Origin: Arcanobacterium phocae | GTDB taxonomy: Bacteria > Actinomycetota > Actinomycetes > Actinomycetales > Actinomycetaceae | NCBI RefSeq assembly: GCF_900105865.1 | Contig: NZ_LT629804.1 | Location: 372,001-436,000, forward strand | DNA: 64,000 nt | Reading direction: 5' to 3' | Shown here: in pieces, positions 9,352-18,918 of the stretch | How the letters are laid out: every line of letters starts with the position of its first letter | How positions within the stretch are numbered: the first letter of the stretch is position 1 | Notes under the pieces: model-generated | Told to the model about the DNA's origin: nothing | Databases searched by the model: none | Seen by the model: the letters and a program-made list of their open reading frames with translations, nothing else | Program-made: the position numbers and the translations under genes

Positions 9352-10254
9352 TCAACCACAATGGTTCGAGAACGAACCCCAATGCTTTTTATTCATTCGT
9401 AGCGAAGCTTGATTAATACTGGCCCCACCAGTCCCCCACCGGCGCACACCACCGGCATACATTCCAAGAACCGAAGCAGATTTCATCGCTTTTGCCACGC
9501 CTCGCCGTCGATAATCTGGGTGCACACTTGTTCGGTCTACTTCCCAGCGTTCCCCAGCATCAAACACAATACTGAAACCAACCAGCTGGTCACCCTTAAA
9601 CGCACCCCATGCCCGGGCATTGCGATCAGCAATGTTAACGCCAAAATTGTCTGGCAACGGCTCATGATGAGACGCCGGAGTGGATGGAAAATCTGGAGCA
9701 ACTAATCGGTCAAGCGTATAGAGATTAGCAAGATCATCACCAGTCAGTTCGCGTATCTGGAATCCAGCCCGGACAGTATCGTCAACATATCGATGATAAG
9801 ACGATAAGTCAGCGTCGTCGTCGAGAAAAAGGCGCGCACCCCACGACGTCGAACCAACCGTCCAACCTGCCTGGTTTAGCTGATGAACCTCTGGCGAATC
9901 TTCGCGCAAAATCCGCGGATCACCCGCGAAATCTGCCGCCGGTTTCAAAAAGCCTACCGGAAGTTCACCCCCATAAATGTGTGGGAATTTTTCGGATTGT
10001 GGATTGTCGGGATCCCCTGGCTCGTAACGAATCTCGTGACCAGCCTGATGCAGTTCACTATCATCAATGTCGACGACGAACGCGTCCGCACGGTCCGAAT
10101 ACAGAAATTTTGCGACGGCAATGACTTGCTTGAGCGAACCGCTGGCATGCACATAGCCCACGGATCCGATGTCGTTGCCTCGAGTTGAATGCCTATAGGT
10201 TCCATTTTCTACGGCGAGCTTCCAGTCTTCAGGCAAAATAATATGAAAAACCAT
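9352..10254 (-). CDS. DUF952 domain fused to a GNAT acetyltransferase, possible 3' frameshift
   Basis: 300 residues. Residues 1 to about 110 match the DUF952 pattern (IILPEDWKLAVENGTY, VGYVHASGSLKQVIAVA, FPHIYGGELPVG). The remainder is a GNAT N-acetyltransferase domain with TSVHPDYRRRGVAKAM as motif A, the acetyl-CoA-binding loop. The reading frame ends 14 residues after the conserved asparagine segment SLRMN. Here most GNAT proteins continue with a hydrophobic Gly-Phe strand. Shifting by one base at the AAAAAGC run near 9391 gives NKK-IGVRSRTIVVDD and a longer tail, so a recent frameshift is possible. The substrate is unknown. It is divergent from the SprT-like gene. Confidence 0.75.
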   Translation of the reverse strand: MVFHIILPEDWKLAVENGTYRHSTRGNDIGSVGYVHASGSLKQVIAVAKFLYSDRADAFVVDIDDSELHQAGHEIRYEPGDPDNPQSEKFPHIYGGELPVGFLKPAADFAGDPRILREDSPEVHQLNQAGWTVGSTSWGARLFLDDDADLSSYHRYVDDTVRAGFQIRELTGDDLANLYTLDRLVAPDFPSTPASHHEPLPDNFGVNIADRNARAWGAFKGDQLVGFSIVFDAGERWEVDRTSVHPDYRRRGVAKAMKSASVLGMYAGGVRRWGTGGASINQASLRMNKKHWGSFSNHCG

Positions 10255-10348
10255 ACCGACACTCTAGCATTCGGCTCGACGCTACCTCCCCATACCGTTC
10301 TGCGAATCAATAGGACTTTTGCCGTGAGCCGGTCGAGGTTCATCCGTA

Positions 10349-10414
10349 CAAAATCTCGCCCAACGAAACGGTAGTCCCCTATAGTGTGCTACCGTGCTGG
10401 ATCTCGAGATTTTG
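10349..10414. repeat. 66-bp palindromic repeat element, copy A
   Basis: The outer arms CAAAATCTCG / CGAGATTTTG are perfectly complementary (10 bp). An inner pair ACGGTAG / CTACCGT (7 bp) makes a second stem. The element is about 73% identical over 66 nt to copy B at 11547-11612. It lies 37 nt upstream of the SprT-like gene and 94 nt upstream of the divergent GNAT gene. It could be a REP-like or MITE-like element, or a structured leader. Confidence 0.6.
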
Positions 10415-10451
10415 AACGTGCACAGTCTGCCATCAACACCGATACCATAGA

Positions 10452-10907
10452 ATGGTGGATATCGAAAAAGCGCGCGCACTTGCACAAGATTTACTGGCGG
10501 CTCATGGCCTGACCGACTGGTCTTTTGCCTTTGATCGTGCCAAGCGCCGGGCAGGAGCCGCCCACTTCGCAGACAAAAAGATTACGTTGTCCCGCGCAAT
10601 CGCCGAAGCGGCCGATGAGCAGGTTGTCCGCGATACTATATTGCACGAAATCGCGCATGCCTTGGTCGGACCAAAGCATCACCACGATCGGCACTGGCGT
10701 GAGGTGTGTATCCGCATCGGCGGGTCAGGACATGCACAGCTCAGGAATGCACCCCATATTCCTGGAGCATGGATTGGAACCTGCCCAGCCGGCCACACAA
10801 TAGAACGCTTCCGCCGGCCAACCCGGCTCATGAGCTGCGCCCGATGTAATCCAAGTTTTTCACCCGAGTATCAATTTGTATGGCACCGCCGGGAAAAGGA
10901 GGGTTAG
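10452..10907 (+). CDS. SprT-like zinc metalloprotease-fold protein
   Basis: 151 residues. The zincin motif HEIAHA is at 65-70 (H65, E66, H69), with a His-rich segment ending RHW at about 78-82 that can supply the third ligand. A C-terminal zinc-ribbon-like segment (TCPAGH ... SCARC) follows. This is the layout of SprT-like (SprT/Spartan-type) proteins. Eukaryotic Spartan cleaves DNA-protein crosslinks; most bacterial members are uncharacterised. The protein is probably cytoplasmic, since no signal peptide is visible. It converges with the phosphatase gene at 10935-11504. Confidence 0.85.
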   Translation: MVDIEKARALAQDLLAAHGLTDWSFAFDRAKRRAGAAHFADKKITLSRAIAEAADEQVVRDTILHEIAHALVGPKHHHDRHWREVCIRIGGSGHAQLRNAPHIPGAWIGTCPAGHTIERFRRPTRLMSCARCNPSFSPEYQFVWHRREKEG

Positions 10908-10934
10908 CCAGCATCTGGGGTTAACCAGCCAGGC

Positions 10935-11504
10935 TCACCCTTGCACCCACGTCACGACCCCACGAGCACCCGCTTCGATCATTGCCAGCGTGTCATAGAA
11001 GCCGGAGGCATCCCCGAACCACGGATCGAGCACATCCAAATCGCCGCTAGAGGTATAAAAATCCGAACCTCGTCCAGCTTTAACTTTTTCTTGGCCTTCA
11101 AGCGGACCGCCTGGACCAAAAGCCCCCGCGTCAGCCGGCGGAACAGTTCCATCAAATTCGCGCCACAGGTGGATTCGGGAAATATGATCTTCCCCGAGTC
11201 CAGCAGCAAGCATCATCCGGCGCAATGCCCGGGCGTGCCCAGTCGTCATCGCCAAAACTAGATCTGCCTGTGAAAGTTCGGCTGCTGTGGCTTGGTGAGC
11301 ATAATGGTCGCGCGGCACCTCATAGTCGTGTTCTCGCAACACGGCCTGCGCCCGCCGATCAATCGGATTCCCAGTTTCCTCAGTAGACACCCCAGCCGAC
11401 GTCACTTCCGCGACAACCTCAGCCTGTTCCACATAGTGACGCAACACAATCTCACCCATCGGTGAACGGCAAATATTACCGGTACACACAACCAAAATCT
11501 TCAT
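10935..11504 (-). CDS. Low-molecular-weight protein-tyrosine phosphatase
   Basis: 189 residues from the chosen ATG. The N-terminus carries the C-x5-R phosphate loop: VVCTGNICRS with C7 and R13. The distal DPWFGD segment provides the general-acid aspartate typical of the family. These enzymes dephosphorylate phosphotyrosine and, in bacteria, often regulate polysaccharide-export tyrosine kinases; related arsenate reductases lack the D-P motif. An upstream in-frame start at 11534 would add 10 residues. The ATG at 11504 is chosen because AAGGAA precedes it by 5 nt and homologous proteins begin just before the P-loop. No tyrosine kinase gene is adjacent. Confidence 0.88.
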   Translation of the reverse strand: MKILVVCTGNICRSPMGEIVLRHYVEQAEVVAEVTSAGVSTEETGNPIDRRAQAVLREHDYEVPRDHYAHQATAAELSQADLVLAMTTGHARALRRMMLAAGLGEDHISRIHLWREFDGTVPPADAGAFGPGGPLEGQEKVKAGRGSDFYTSSGDLDVLDPWFGDASGFYDTLAMIEAGARGVVTWVQG

Positions 11505-11546
11505 ATCATTCCTTCTTATACGGTCAGCAGCCATCTTTTACCTACA

Positions 11547-11612
11547 CAAAATCTCGGGATACCGAACAACAGTGCCTTATAGCGCACTACCGTATCGGAT
11601 CCCGAGATTTTG
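11547..11612. repeat. 66-bp palindromic repeat element, copy B
   Basis: The outer arms CAAAATCTCGGGAT / ATCCCGAGATTTTG are perfectly complementary over 14 bp. The centre TATAGYG and the CTACCGT segment match copy A (10349-10414). It lies between the nrdF stop and the phosphatase start, 42 nt from the latter, so it could terminate nrdF transcription as well as being a dispersed repeat. The reverse orientation also aligns with copy A, including a flanking TCCGT. Confidence 0.6.
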
Positions 11613-11628
11613 CACGGACGGACAGCGA

Positions 11629-12633
<1,005 letters not shown>

Positions 12634-12691
12634 TCATCTCATGGGCAGATGTCACTTCCAATGGCATCGCTCAGCGTTTATTATGTGACGT

Positions 12692-13852
12692 ATGACGACG
12701 ACGAACACTATATCCACGCTTTCCGTGACAGCTAGCCAATCTTCCCGAATTGGTGGACTGGATTTAGCTCGTGGCTTAGCGATTTTAGGCATGTTTTGGG
12801 CGCATACCACAGCGTATGAACCCTACGGTTTTTTCGATGGTTGGCTGGCTCAAATTCCTGATGGCCGGTCCGCAGTGTTGTTTGCACTGTTGGCTGGGGT
12901 GTCGGTAGCGTTAATGACGGGCCGGCAAAATCCTTATGTTGGTGAACGAATGCAGGCGGCGCGGTTGCGGATTGTGGGCCGGGCGTTGCTGCTGTTTTTC
13001 CTCGGAAGCTTGTTGAGTTCCTTGAATACCCCGGTGGTGGTGATTCTTGGCTTTTACGGTTTTTGGTTGATGCTGGCGTTGCCACTCACATCACTGCCCG
13101 TTCGCACGCTGGTGTGGATTGCCGGGATTGCAGCAGTCGCGGGACCGCTCCTGTTGATTGTGGTTAAGTCAGCAATGGCAGCGAGTGGATTGTTTGTTGG
13201 CGCGGACCCTAACTCGGCATTTTTTGCCGTCATGATTTCCGGAACCTATCCGGGCTTGCAGTACGGTGTGTTTGTGATTGCTGGGTTGGCGATTGGCCGC
13301 AGCGACCTCCTCAATCGAGTACGGCAGTTACGGCTCTTGGCAGGTGGATTAGTGTTGGCAATCGGCGGGTACGGGTTGTCCTATCTAGCTACTGGTGGCG
13401 AAAATACTATCCCACAGCATATGCCGTGGGACCCGATCAACTCACTCTTGGCGCGCGAAGGCGGTGAGCGTTCCTTGTCAGGGTCTATCGGCTGGGTGTT
13501 CCCGTCGGTTGGTGAATTTTTCTCTGCTGAACCGCATAGTGGAATGTTGCTGGAAACGATTGGTTCGGGTGGTTTTGCGATCGCAGTTTTAGGTGCGTGC
13601 TTGTTGATTGGTTCGACCGCGCGCCACGTGTTGTATCCGTTGGCGGCGATGGGGTCGATGCCACTGACGAGTTACTGCGCCCACGTTGTGGTGATCTATG
13701 TTGTCCCGGACGCTGAAGAAGCATTGACGTTGTTGCCGTTTATTACTATTGCGGCGACGACGATGTTGGTTGCGTCGCTATGGAAACTCAAGTTTTCCCG
13801 TGGTCCGTTGGAATGGCTGGCATGGCGCAGCGGGCTGCTGTTTACGATGTAA
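12692..13852 (+). CDS. DUF418/HGSNAT-like multi-pass membrane protein
   Basis: 386 residues with roughly ten hydrophobic segments. The N-terminal SSRIGGLDLARGLAILGMFW is the hallmark of the heparan-alpha-glucosaminide N-acetyltransferase-like/DUF418 superfamily, and LPLTSYCAHVVVIY-type sequence near the C-terminus fits DUF418. These are integral membrane acyltransferase-like proteins, mostly without a proven substrate in bacteria. The gene is inserted between nrdF and nrdHIE on the opposite strand. No other functional clue is visible. Confidence 0.8.
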   Translation: MTTTNTISTLSVTASQSSRIGGLDLARGLAILGMFWAHTTAYEPYGFFDGWLAQIPDGRSAVLFALLAGVSVALMTGRQNPYVGERMQAARLRIVGRALLLFFLGSLLSSLNTPVVVILGFYGFWLMLALPLTSLPVRTLVWIAGIAAVAGPLLLIVVKSAMAASGLFVGADPNSAFFAVMISGTYPGLQYGVFVIAGLAIGRSDLLNRVRQLRLLAGGLVLAIGGYGLSYLATGGENTIPQHMPWDPINSLLAREGGERSLSGSIGWVFPSVGEFFSAEPHSGMLLETIGSGGFAIAVLGACLLIGSTARHVLYPLAAMGSMPLTSYCAHVVVIYVVPDAEEALTLLPFITIAATTMLVASLWKLKFSRGPLEWLAWRSGLLFTM

Positions 13853-13867
13853 ACGTGCAGCCCGCTG
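13828..13867. terminator. Strong hairpin spanning the stop codon of 12692-13852
   Basis: Arms CAGCGGGCTGC (13828-13838) and GCAGCCCGCTG (13857-13867) enclose a second pair GTTTAC / GTAAAC (13840-13845, 13849-13854). They form a nearly continuous 17-bp stem with a 3-nt loop. The hairpin sits between convergent genes (12692-13852 and nrdE), so it is probably a bidirectional terminator. Confidence 0.65.
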
Positions 13868-13878
13868 GGTAGCTAGAT

Positions 13879-16014
13879 TTAGAGCATACAGGAGACGCAG
13901 CCTTCGACTGCAGTCCCTTCTAATGCGGCTTGCCGGATGCGCATGTAGTACAGCGACTTGATGCCTTTTCGCCACGCATATATATAGGACTTGTTCACGT
14001 CACGAGTGGTGACCGTGTCTGGATAGAACAAGGTTAGTGATAATCCTTGATCGACGTGCTGGGTTGCTTCTGCATACGTATCGATAATGGCTTTCGGCCC
14101 TATTTCGTAGGCGTCTTGGAAGTATTCCAAGTTGTCGTTCGTGAGGTAAGCGGCCGGATAGTACACGCGCCCAAGCTTTCCTTCTTTACGGATTTCGATT
14201 TTCGACACGATCGGATGGATCGACGACGTCGAATGGTTAATATACGAAATCGACCCGGTTGGCGGAACGGCTTGCAGGTTCTGGTTGTACATGCCGTAGC
14301 GGATCACGTCATCTCGTAGTTGTTGCCAGTCTGTCTGGGTTGGAATATGCGTGTTAGCGAATAGTTCGCGTACGCGCTGAGTTTTCGGCGCCCACTCCTG
14401 CTCAATATATTTCGTGAAATAGGAGCCGTCAGCGTAGGCGGAACGGTCGAACCCTTCGAATTGCTGTCCACGCTCGCGGGCAATGGTCATCGACGCACGG
14501 ATCGCATGATATGCCACGGTGTAAAAATACATGTTGGTGAAGTCCAGAGCTTCTTCGGAACCATAGAAGATTCGTTCACGCCCTAAATAACCATGCAGGT
14601 TCATCTGACCGAGCCCGATCGCGTGCGACATGTCGTTACCACGAGCAATTGATGGTACCGAGGTGATATCGGTTTGATCAGAAACTGCGGTTAATGCTCG
14701 GATTGCTGTTTCGACGCTGCGTCCGAAGTCCGGCGAGTCCATTGTCTTGGCAATATTGAGCGATCCTAGGTTGCACGAAATATCCTTGCCGATATGCTCG
14801 TAGGACAGGTCTGGATTGTACGTCGACGGCTCGGAGACCTGCAGAATTTCCGAACATAGATTTGACATCGTGATGCGGCCATCGATCGGGTTGGCCCGAT
14901 TAACCGTGTCTTCGTAAACAATGTACGGATATCCGGATTCAAACTGGATTTCCGCTAGGGTTTGGAAGAACTGACGGGCGTTGATCTTGGACTTACAGAT
15001 ACGCTCATCGGCAACCAGTTCGTCATACTTTTCCGACACCGAGATTTCTGTGAATGGCACCCCGTAGACCCGTTCGACGTCGTACGGCGAAAACAGATAC
15101 ATATCCGCGTTGTTCTTCGCCAATTCAAACGTAATATCTGGAATAACAACGCCTAACGAGAGCGTCTTAATACGAATCTTTTCGTCCGCATTCTCGCGCT
15201 TGGTATCCAAGAACCGCAAGATATCCGGGTGATGAGCATGTAGATAGACGGCTCCAGCCCCTTGCCGTGCACCCAATTGGTTAGCGTAAGAGAAAGCATC
15301 CTCAAGCAGTTTCATAACCGGATTAACACCAGAAGACTGGTTTTCGATTCGCTTAATCGGAGCACCCAGCTCGCGGATATTCGACAGATTCAACGCTACC
15401 CCGCCACCGCGCTTCGATAGTTGAAGTGCAGAATTAATACCGCGCGAAATTGATTCCATATTGTCTTCAACACGCAACAAGAAACATGACACGAGTTCGC
15501 CACGCGCTTTCTTTCCAGCGTTCAAGAATGTTGGGGTAGCTGGTTGGAATCGGCCAGTAAGAATCTCGTCGACAATCTGCTCAGCAAGGGTGGTATCACC
15601 GGCAGCAAGCGTCAGCGCAACCATGACTGCCCGATCCTCAAAACGCTCTAAATAGTGTTTACCGTCGAACGTTTTCAACGTGTACGACGTGTAATATTTG
15701 AACGCACCTAGGAATGTAGCGAATCGAAATTCGTGGGCATACGCGCGTTTGTAAAGACTCTTAACAAACGCCATATCATAAGCGGTAAAGACTTCTGGCT
15801 CATAGTAGCCTTCGTCAATAAGATAAGCGATCTTTTCTTCGATTGAATCGAATACGATCGTATTCTTGTTGACGTGCTGGAGGAAGTACTGACGGGCCGC
15901 CTCACGATCTGCATCGAATTGAATCTTGCCTTCCGCATCATAAAGGTTAAGTTGCGCATTGAGCGCATGAAAATCCATGCTTTGAGCCTTGTCCGTCATG
16001 ACTTGTTCCACCAT
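13879..16014 (-). CDS. nrdE: Class Ib ribonucleotide reductase, large (alpha) subunit
   Basis: 711 residues, the normal length for NrdE. The N-terminal segment [20 protein letters not shown] and the long catalytic barrel match the family. The C-terminal GCVSCML carries the shuttle cysteine pair that NrdH re-reduces. It reduces NDPs to dNDPs together with NrdF. The start overlaps the end of nrdI by 19 bp. A GAGGG 9 nt upstream supports the ATG at 16014, but an internal ATG at 15999 is also possible. It is the last gene of nrdH-nrdI-nrdE, under NrdR control as judged from the boxes at 16710-16756. Confidence 0.95.
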   Translation of the reverse strand: MVEQVMTDKAQSMDFHALNAQLNLYDAEGKIQFDADREAARQYFLQHVNKNTIVFDSIEEKIAYLIDEGYYEPEVFTAYDMAFVKSLYKRAYAHEFRFATFLGAFKYYTSYTLKTFDGKHYLERFEDRAVMVALTLAAGDTTLAEQIVDEILTGRFQPATPTFLNAGKKARGELVSCFLLRVEDNMESISRGINSALQLSKRGGGVALNLSNIRELGAPIKRIENQSSGVNPVMKLLEDAFSYANQLGARQGAGAVYLHAHHPDILRFLDTKRENADEKIRIKTLSLGVVIPDITFELAKNNADMYLFSPYDVERVYGVPFTEISVSEKYDELVADERICKSKINARQFFQTLAEIQFESGYPYIVYEDTVNRANPIDGRITMSNLCSEILQVSEPSTYNPDLSYEHIGKDISCNLGSLNIAKTMDSPDFGRSVETAIRALTAVSDQTDITSVPSIARGNDMSHAIGLGQMNLHGYLGRERIFYGSEEALDFTNMYFYTVAYHAIRASMTIARERGQQFEGFDRSAYADGSYFTKYIEQEWAPKTQRVRELFANTHIPTQTDWQQLRDDVIRYGMYNQNLQAVPPTGSISYINHSTSSIHPIVSKIEIRKEGKLGRVYYPAAYLTNDNLEYFQDAYEIGPKAIIDTYAEATQHVDQGLSLTLFYPDTVTTRDVNKSYIYAWRKGIKSLYYMRIRQAALEGTAVEGCVSCML

Positions 16015-16397
16015 TGATTTAATCCCTCACGCAATTTTTCTACATCAACTGGGGTGCCCAGCATTTCAAACCGATACATGTGCGGCACATGAGTCTTGGC
16101 AGAGATAATGTCCCCTGCTAAACCATATGCTTCCCCAAAATTAGTGTTTCCACCGGAAACCACACCACGGATATGTGAGCGGTTCTGCTCATTATTCAAA
16201 AACTTAATTACTTGTTTCGGAACTGCGCCTCGATCGTTTCCACCACCATACGTTGGCACGATAAGCACGTAATCGTCTTCGACGACTAATGGCTCGTCAC
16301 TGGTTCTGAGCGGAATCCGATCGGCACGAAATCCTAACTTTTCAACAAAACGTTTCGTATTTTCCGTCGTCGATGAAAAGTAGACAATATAAACCAC
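15996..16397 (-). CDS. nrdI: Flavodoxin-like ribonucleotide reductase maturation protein
   Basis: 133 residues. The N-terminus [18 protein letters not shown] is the FMN phosphate-binding loop of NrdI, and [18 protein letters not shown] and [13 protein letters not shown] are the other flavin-contact loops. NrdI supplies an oxidant for assembling the dimanganese-tyrosyl radical cofactor in NrdF. It sits between nrdH and nrdE as usual, 21 nt after nrdH. Confidence 0.95.
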   Translation of the reverse strand: MVYIVYFSSTTENTKRFVEKLGFRADRIPLRTSDEPLVVEDDYVLIVPTYGGGNDRGAVPKQVIKFLNNEQNRSHIRGVVSGGNTNFGEAYGLAGDIISAKTHVPHMYRFEMLGTPVDVEKLREGLNQWWNKS

Positions 16398-16418
16398 AGG
16401 GATCAGCCCCCGACGACG

Positions 16419-16670
16419 TTAGGCGCGCATCGCTGCCGGTGCTGAAACGCCAGCCAACCGCTTAATCAGATCTGGACGGTAGCCCGACCAGTGATCGCCG
16501 TCGGCAAATACAACCGGAGCCTGCTGGTAACCCAATGCTTTAACGGTCTCCAGCGCGTCAGAATCCTGAGTCAGGTCAATCTCAGAAAAGGATAGTCCAT
16601 GTTTGAGCAGAGCTCGCTTGGTTGCAGTGCACTGGACGCAAGCTGGCTTGGAATAGAGAACGATAGCCAT
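16419..16670 (-). CDS. nrdH: Glutaredoxin-like electron donor NrdH
   Basis: 83 residues with the redox motif C-V-Q-C at residues 11-14, followed by TKRALLKHGL. The C-terminal WSGYRPDLIKRL is characteristic of NrdH redoxins. It passes electrons from thioredoxin reductase to NrdE. It is the first gene of the nrdHIE operon, with a good GAGGAG ribosome binding site upstream. Confidence 0.95.
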   Translation of the reverse strand: MAIVLYSKPACVQCTATKRALLKHGLSFSEIDLTQDSDALETVKALGYQQAPVVFADGDHWSGYRPDLIKRLAGVSAPAAMRA

Positions 16671-16709
16671 GTTTTCTCCTCATGAACATATTTTTCAGTA
16701 CGTTAGATA

Positions 16710-16756
16710 ACACTACACCTAGTGATTATAAAATGCTTGACCACTACATGGTGTGG
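16710..16756 (-). promoter_or_regulatory. Two NrdR boxes flanking the nrdHIE -10 element
   Basis: Box 1 (16710-16725, acaCTACAccTAGtGa) and box 2 (16741-16756) each match the NrdR consensus acaCwAtATATwGwGt at 11-12 of 16 positions. Their starts are 31 bp apart, three helical turns, which is the classic paired arrangement. A minus-strand TATAAT (16725-16730) lies between them, abutting box 1, so NrdR bound to both boxes would cover the promoter. NrdR represses when ATP/dATP-loaded. The nrdR gene itself is not in the window. Confidence 0.75.
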
Positions 16757-16831
16757 CTAGAGCACTCACGTCACTCTCGGTAGAACAAAAATACTAGTCG
16801 CCTCAGCGTCCCTTTTACATCCCAAACAGCC

Positions 16832-16996
16832 ATGACCAACACCACCAATCAGCCCAATACTAAGCAAGCCAACGGCGTCACCACAATGCGTAAAGAACCA
16901 CACCCGTGCACCTTCCGCATTGACTACATCGACGGCTATCATGTCAGAATCGGAAAATCACCACCAATGTGGGACAATACTTTAAGGATCATTTAG
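16832..16996 (+). CDS. Possible 54-residue small ORF upstream of luxS
   Basis: The frame opens with ATG at 16832 and ends at a TAG 19 nt before the luxS start. The product begins [12 protein letters not shown] and ends MWDNTLRII. There is no recognisable domain and no clear Shine-Dalgarno sequence. It occupies most of the 345-nt gap between nrdH and luxS, whose nrdH-proximal half holds the NrdR boxes. It may be a real small gene, a leader of luxS or chance. Confidence 0.25.
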   Translation: MTNTTNQPNTKQANGVTTMRKEPHPCTFRIDYIDGYHVRIGKSPPMWDNTLRII

Positions 16997-17015
16997 ATTA
17001 CGCGGAGGAATACTC

Positions 17016-17477
17016 ATGCCCACAATGAACGTCGAATCGTTCAACCTAGATCACCGTCAGGTTAAAGCGCCTTATGTGCGCATCGCCGATGTCAAACATC
17101 TGCCTCACGGTGACACACTCACAAAATACGATGTGCGCTTCACCCAACCTAATCAAGCACATTTAGATATGAAAGCTGTTCATTCCATCGAACATTCATT
17201 TGCTGAGTATGCCCGCAATCATGCGGACGACGTCGTTGATTTCTCTCCGATGGGATGCCAAACCGGTTTCTATTTAATTCGTGCTAGCGAACCAGATGTT
17301 TCCGGCACCATCGATCTGATTGAGACCACTTTCAACGATATTTTGGTAGCCACCTCCGTCCCAGCCGCCAATGAGATCCAATGCGGATGGGGAGCAAACC
17401 ACTCCCTTCCGGCGGCCCAGTCAGCTGTTCGGGATATGCTTGCGCATCGAGATACCTGGGAAGAGGTTATTTCGTGA
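17016..17477 (+). CDS. luxS: S-ribosylhomocysteine lyase LuxS
   Basis: 153 residues. The metal ligands are H56 and H60 in HSIEHSF and C123 in EIQCGWG, and the catalytic cysteine is C81 in [10 protein letters not shown]. LuxS cleaves S-ribosylhomocysteine to homocysteine and DPD, the precursor of autoinducer-2. It overlaps the downstream SAH nucleosidase gene by 4 nt (GTGA), which couples two consecutive steps of the activated-methyl cycle. A GCGGAGGAA ribosome binding site supports the start. Confidence 0.96.
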   Translation: MPTMNVESFNLDHRQVKAPYVRIADVKHLPHGDTLTKYDVRFTQPNQAHLDMKAVHSIEHSFAEYARNHADDVVDFSPMGCQTGFYLIRASEPDVSGTIDLIETTFNDILVATSVPAANEIQCGWGANHSLPAAQSAVRDMLAHRDTWEEVIS

Positions 17478-18814
17478 AGCAAATAGATGCACTCGTCATT
17501 TCTGCCATGGACGAAGAAATGGCACCATTTCTGAGCCTCATCCAGTCTTGTAACCCTAAGCTACTACCATCCCCGGTTGGAACCGCATATCAGGCTTCAA
17601 AAGGCCAGATGCGCATGATTTTGATGGTCACTAAGGTTGGTATGACCGCGTGCGCAAGTGCACTCGGTTGGCTGTTGGCGAACTATAAGCCAAAGGTCAT
17701 TGTGTCGATTGGTTCCGCCGGTGGCCTGGCACGTAATTCACGAGTAGGACAAGTTATTGTTGGCCGCGAGTACCTCAACGGTGGCGCTGATGGACAAGCA
17801 TTCGGCTATACCCGTGGCCAAGTACCCGGCCAGCCATCTTCTTTCTTGGGCGATGCACGTATGATCTCTGCACTCGAACAATATGCCGCCACAGGCAATG
17901 ACGACAGTCCTATTATTCGCATTGGACAAATGTTGTCATCTGACGCATTTGTGACTGAAGCGAATGTTGCAACAGCTCGTGATGATTTCCCGGAAGCACT
18001 CTCCGCCGACATGGAATCCCACGCGGCCGCTCAAGTTGCCCATGCTTGGGGAATCCCGTTTGTGTCCATCCGTGGCATCTCGGATCTGTGCGGGGACCCT
18101 GACGATCAGGCTGTTTCTTTCCATGCAGAGCTTTCCGATGTTGCCACTGCTGCAGCTAAGGTTGCCTGCTATGCCCTTCAACATAGTGATTACATTTCAA
18201 TTGAGCGGTGTGTAACCCAACGTTTTTCTCAACCAACGCTGACAAGCGCCCTCTACGTGATGTTGGCTAGACGATACGATCTACCAGCTGGCGATCGGTC
18301 AGTTCTTGACCCAGCTGGCATGAAATCTGTGCGATACAGCATCGGAGCCTATGGCTCTGCCATCATGGAACTCCTCATTGATCAAATTGCTGCAGGAAAA
18401 GCTTTCGCGCTCGAGAATCCTGATTCGGTTCTCACTGCTAAAGACTATGATCGGTTACGTGCGGAGTTCATTGCATCTATTCCAGATGACGTACAGACTG
18501 ATACGTTTGCTTGGCCGCCAACATCTCAAACAATTATTAAGCGTTTTGACGGCTATTGGAATGAGGCCTTGAAAGCGATCGGATTAGTAACACGACAGGG
18601 TCGAGTTCGGGGTGGCATAAAATATTCTTCTGAAGATTATCAGTCGGCTATGAATAAATATATTGCTTATGCTCGCAGTAATGGCTTCACCCCTTCTTTT
18701 GCCGGATACTCTGATTTTGCGAAGACTGGTATGAATAAATCTAAAGTGCCTTCTGGTGCGGCTATTCGACAACATTTCGGTTCGTGGAGTAAGGCTCTCA
18801 ATTCGGTGGCGTAA
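17474..18814 (+). CDS. mtnN: MTA/SAH nucleosidase with C-terminal HARE-like repeats
   Basis: 446 residues from the GTG at 17474, preceded by AGAGG at 7 nt and overlapping luxS by 4 nt. Residues 1 to about 235 are a 5'-methylthioadenosine/S-adenosylhomocysteine nucleosidase: VISAMDEEM at the start, [17 protein letters not shown] and RGISDL with the catalytic Asp. It hydrolyses SAH to adenine and S-ribosylhomocysteine, the LuxS substrate. The usual enzyme ends near residue 230. Here about 210 further residues follow, containing two segments, [18 protein letters not shown] (~352-370) and [16 protein letters not shown] (~431-446), that look like homing-endonuclease-associated (HNH_repeat/HARE) DNA-binding repeats. 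The fusion is unusual. An upstream in-frame start at 17381 lies inside luxS and is rejected. Confidence 0.88.
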   Translation: MKQIDALVISAMDEEMAPFLSLIQSCNPKLLPSPVGTAYQASKGQMRMILMVTKVGMTACASALGWLLANYKPKVIVSIGSAGGLARNSRVGQVIVGREYLNGGADGQAFGYTRGQVPGQPSSFLGDARMISALEQYAATGNDDSPIIRIGQMLSSDAFVTEANVATARDDFPEALSADMESHAAAQVAHAWGIPFVSIRGISDLCGDPDDQAVSFHAELSDVATAAAKVACYALQHSDYISIERCVTQRFSQPTLTSALYVMLARRYDLPAGDRSVLDPAGMKSVRYSIGAYGSAIMELLIDQIAAGKAFALENPDSVLTAKDYDRLRAEFIASIPDDVQTDTFAWPPTSQTIIKRFDGYWNEALKAIGLVTRQGRVRGGIKYSSEDYQSAMNKYIAYARSNGFTPSFAGYSDFAKTGMNKSKVPSGAAIRQHFGSWSKALNSVA

Positions 18815-18847
18815 CATGCCCGCTTGAGTTTGAGATCCAACGAGTTT

Positions 18848-18881
18848 TTGAGGGGAGCAGCCGGCCGGTTGCTCCCCTCAA
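18848..18881. terminator. Hairpin between the mtnN-type gene and the oligopeptidase
   Basis: Arms TTGAGGGGAGCA (18848-18859) and TGCTCCCCTCAA (18870-18881) enclose a GCCGGCCGGT core that extends the stem. It lies between convergent genes, 34 nt after the stop at 18814. No run of T follows on either strand, so termination efficiency is uncertain. Confidence 0.6.
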
Positions 18882-18918
18882 CTACAATCCTGACTGTAGC
18901 AAACTACTACGCCACAAT

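Noticed and set aside
17381..17473. Upstream extension of the nucleosidase gene inside luxS
   Set aside because: It would overlap luxS by 97 nt; the GTG at 17474 has a ribosome binding site and matches the normal N-terminus of the family.
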